Source of the DNA: Actinomycetota bacterium | Lineage (GTDB): Bacteria; Actinomycetota; Actinomycetes; S36-B12; UBA5976 | DNA: 7,417 nt | NCBI GenBank assembly: GCA_947486505.1 | Contig: CANKTT010000066.1 | Span: 1-7,417 of the forward strand | Direction: 5' to 3' | Shown here: positions 5,659-7,417 of the stretch, in pieces | Layout: every line of letters starts with the position of its first letter | How positions within the stretch are numbered: position 1 is the first letter of the stretch | Translations under genes and position numbers: made by a program | Notes under the pieces: generated by a model | The model's input: only the letters and a program-made list of their open reading frames with translations | What the model was told of the DNA's origin: nothing | Database searches by the model: none

Positions 5659-6324
5659 GTGAATACCGCGGCTTCGGATCCAAACGAAGAAGACATCGTT
5701 TCTGAAATAAAGGACGACTCAGAGCTACTGGCGTCCGCGCTAGGTGGCTGGGCTGGCGTAATCGACTCGGGGCTACCTTTCGTGGTTTTTACTGTTGCTT
5801 ACTTAGTTACAGATAGAGACCTGGAGACTACGCTCTACGCCTCGCTCGGAACTGCAGCAGTCCTTGCACTAGTTCGCTTGGTTCGGCGCCAATCCTTGTT
5901 GCAGGTATTCTCTGGCCTAATAGGTATCGCAATCGCGGCATTCTTGGCGCAGCGAACCGGGAATGCTGAGGATTTCTTTCTACCTGGAATTATCACCAAT
6001 GCGGTTTACGCTGGTGCGTGTTTGATAAGTATTGCCGTCCACAAGCCATTGCTTGGCTACGTCATTGAAACGATGCGCGGTCGGGACACGTCATGGGTCA
6101 GGGATCCAGAGGCGCATCGCTTGTTCAGCACAATTACTTGGTTGTGGACTTTGATCTTTGGGGTTCGGGTTGCGCTAATGTTTCCGCTCTACCTACTGGG
6201 ACAAACTGCTGCGCTTGGCACATTAAAGATTCTGCTTGGTTACCCACTGTTTGCGCTGGGTATTTTCGTTACATTCAGACTGTTGGCTAGGGCAAAGAAA
6301 GACGCTGAAGCCAACAATGACTGA
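5659..6324 (+). CDS. DUF3159 family multi-pass membrane protein
   Basis: This 221-residue integral membrane protein belongs to DUF3159, an actinobacterial family of unknown function. After an acidic N-terminus of about 27 residues come the family phrase LGGWAGVIDSGLP (28-40) and about six hydrophobic segments: roughly 34-51, 59-75, 83-97, 107-127, 155-180 and 186-210. Conserved loops between them include RLVRRQ (73-78), NAEDFFLPG (102-110) and KPLLGYV (129-135). The C-terminus is basic then acidic (LARAKKDAEANND) and should face the cytoplasm, like the N-terminus. The GTG at 5659 lacks a ribosome-binding site and may be leaderless. The stop overlaps the start of the RNA methyltransferase gene by 8 bp. 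The repeated pattern of helix and short charged loop recalls small transporters, but no transport motif is evident. From memory, the M. tuberculosis equivalent is Rv2693c. Confidence 0.9.
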   Translation: MNTAASDPNEEDIVSEIKDDSELLASALGGWAGVIDSGLPFVVFTVAYLVTDRDLETTLYASLGTAAVLALVRLVRRQSLLQVFSGLIGIAIAAFLAQRTGNAEDFFLPGIITNAVYAGACLISIAVHKPLLGYVIETMRGRDTSWVRDPEAHRLFSTITWLWTLIFGVRVALMFPLYLLGQTAALGTLKILLGYPLFALGIFVTFRLLARAKKDAEANND

Positions 6325-7417
6325 TCTTGATGTAGTGAAGATTGGCGATGTTGTTGAGTTGCTTGTAGACAAAGTAGCCAACGGTGGGTTCTGCATTGCT
6401 CGATATAACGGCCAGGTAGTTTTTCTTCGCCACGGGATTCCTGGTGAAACCGTAAGAGCAGAGATAACCGACATCAGCAAGAAGTTTCTGCGAGCTGATG
6501 TAGTTGAGGTAATCGATGGTAGCGAGCATCGCGTAACTGCGCCTTGCTCCTATGCGGGAGCCTGTGGAGGCTGTGACTGGCAGCACGTCAGTATCGCGCT
6601 TCAACGCAAACTCAAAAGCGAAGTAGTTCGTGAGCAGCTATCGCATTTGGGCGGCATAACGCATGTCAACGGAAAACCGATTGCTGACTTTGAAGTTATC
6701 GCTCTATCTCCGAATGAAGATGGCTTGCGCTGGCGAACTCGCAATCGATATGCACGCATTGGCGATGTATCGGTAGGCATGAAGATGCCACGATCTCACA
6801 CAGTTATTGAAATCGATGATTGCTTAATTGCAGTTGAAGGTTCCGTTTCGCTGGCCCAAGAAAAAGTTCACATCGGTCGTGGTGACATAAGTACAGCGCA
6901 AAGTTCTACCGGGCAACATGTAGTCGTTGATCAACGCGGTGGGCCTTGGCTTGATGAAACCGTAGGTGAACGAAGTTGGCGAATCCACGCGGGATCATTT
7001 TGGCAAGTACATAAAGATGCACCAACAGTTTTTGTAGATACAGTTCGACGTTTTGCAAATTTAAAGCCAGGCGAGAAGGCACTCGATTTATATGCTGGGG
7101 CAGGGTTGTTTGCAGCCAGCATCGCGGCTGACGTGACCGAATCAGGTGAAGTAGTCGCAGTTGAATCTGTCATTGACTCGATGCGTGATGCGCGCCGTTC
7201 GTGTAGTGACTTACCGCAAATGGATTTGATTACCGCTGATGTTTCAAAGTGGATTACCCAAATCGACGAAGACTTTCAAGTTGTAATCTTGGATCCACCG
7301 CGGGCTGGAGCAGGCCTAGAAGTGATTACTGAGTTGGATCGCATAGCTAAGCGATCAATCATTTACGTAGCTTGCGAACCAAGCGCCCTTGGTCGAGATG
7401 CCAAATACTTGGCGGAC
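6317..7417 (+). CDS. TRAM-domain class I SAM-dependent RNA uracil-C5-methyltransferase (TrmA/RlmD family), 3' end missing
   Basis: This enzyme is expected to methylate C5 of a uridine in rRNA or tRNA using S-adenosylmethionine. The 367 visible residues begin with a TRAM RNA-binding domain (about 5-65). A [4Fe-4S] cluster set follows: Cys77-x5-Cys83-x2-Cys86 (PCSYAGACGGCDWQH) and Cys169 in EIDDCL, the RlmD arrangement. A central RNA-binding region leads to the Rossmann domain: HAGSFWQV at about 229-236, the SAM-binding motif DLYAGAGLF (257-265), DPPRAGAG (326-333), and the nucleophile Cys353 in YVACEPSALGRD (350-361). Probably only about 30-50 residues and the stop lie beyond the window. ATG at 6317 overlaps the DUF3159 stop and probably relies on coupled translation, because no good ribosome-binding site precedes it. 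From memory the M. tuberculosis counterpart is Rv2689c. Whether the target is 23S rRNA or tRNA cannot be decided here. Confidence 0.93.
   Translation, partial: MTDLDVVKIGDVVELLVDKVANGGFCIARYNGQVVFLRHGIPGETVRAEITDISKKFLRADVVEVIDGSEHRVTAPCSYAGACGGCDWQHVSIALQRKLKSEVVREQLSHLGGITHVNGKPIADFEVIALSPNEDGLRWRTRNRYARIGDVSVGMKMPRSHTVIEIDDCLIAVEGSVSLAQEKVHIGRGDISTAQSSTGQHVVVDQRGGPWLDETVGERSWRIHAGSFWQVHKDAPTVFVDTVRRFANLKPGEKALDLYAGAGLFAASIAADVTESGEVVAVESVIDSMRDARRSCSDLPQMDLITADVSKWITQIDEDFQVVILDPPRAGAGLEVITELDRIAKRSIIYVACEPSALGRDAKYLAD

Noticed and set aside
6287..6604. 105-residue minus-strand open frame
   Set aside because: It spans the DUF3159-methyltransferase junction in antisense, and both plus-strand genes there have strong motif support.
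1..7417. CRISPR arrays, insertion sequences, tRNA or rRNA genes, phage or defence genes
   Set aside because: I looked for repeat-spacer patterns, transposase or integrase motifs and tRNA-like cloverleaf signatures and saw none. Coding density is high and gene content is ordinary core genome.

Overview
The window looks like a stretch of actinobacterial core genome from a small, moderate-GC (roughly balanced by eye, not counted) and very compact genome. The lineage call rests on five families that I know as essentially Actinobacteria-specific (SepH/DUF3071, DUF4193, DUF3093, DUF3710, DUF3159). It also rests on the order suhB-like, DUF4193, DUF3093, dut, DUF3710, DUF3159, RNA methyltransferase, which from memory matches the Mycobacterium tuberculosis Rv2701c-Rv2689c neighbourhood. 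The modest GC and tight spacing would fit a streamlined aquatic actinobacterium such as Nanopelagicales (acI) or a small Microbacteriaceae. That assignment is an inference.

Layout. Bases 1-660 (minus) carry the N-terminal 220 residues of a type IIA topoisomerase A subunit, most like actinobacterial ParC; the rest lies beyond the left edge. Upstream of it on the same strand is sepH (700-1500, minus), a cell-division FtsZ-binding protein. A short divergent region (1501-1611) separates sepH from a plus-strand pair: an inositol-monophosphatase-family phosphatase (1612-2460) and a gamma-carbonic-anhydrase-like left-handed beta-helix protein (2462-2980), with one base between them. A 96-bp leader with inverted repeats precedes the DUF4193 zinc-ribbon protein (3077-3373, plus). 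DUF4193 converges on the membrane protein DUF3093 (3401-3886, minus).

A second divergent promoter region (3887-3957) starts the unit thioesterase-dut-DUF3710 (3958-5614), joined by ATGA and GTGA stop/start overlaps. A 44-bp gap with a possible leaderless promoter then precedes DUF3159 (5659-6324), a multi-pass membrane protein. Its 3' end overlaps by 8 bp an Fe-S/SAM-dependent RNA uridine-5-methyltransferase (6317 to the right edge, nearly complete).

Roles combine chromosome topology (ParC), division (SepH), dUTP clearance (dut), RNA modification and several unassigned but lineage-conserved proteins. I saw no tRNA or rRNA gene, CRISPR array, insertion sequence, phage gene or degraded gene. 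I do not see an obvious new defence or mobile system. The interest lies in the conserved unknown proteins, their coupling to known enzymes, altered residues in otherwise standard enzyme motifs, and the short intergenic signals.
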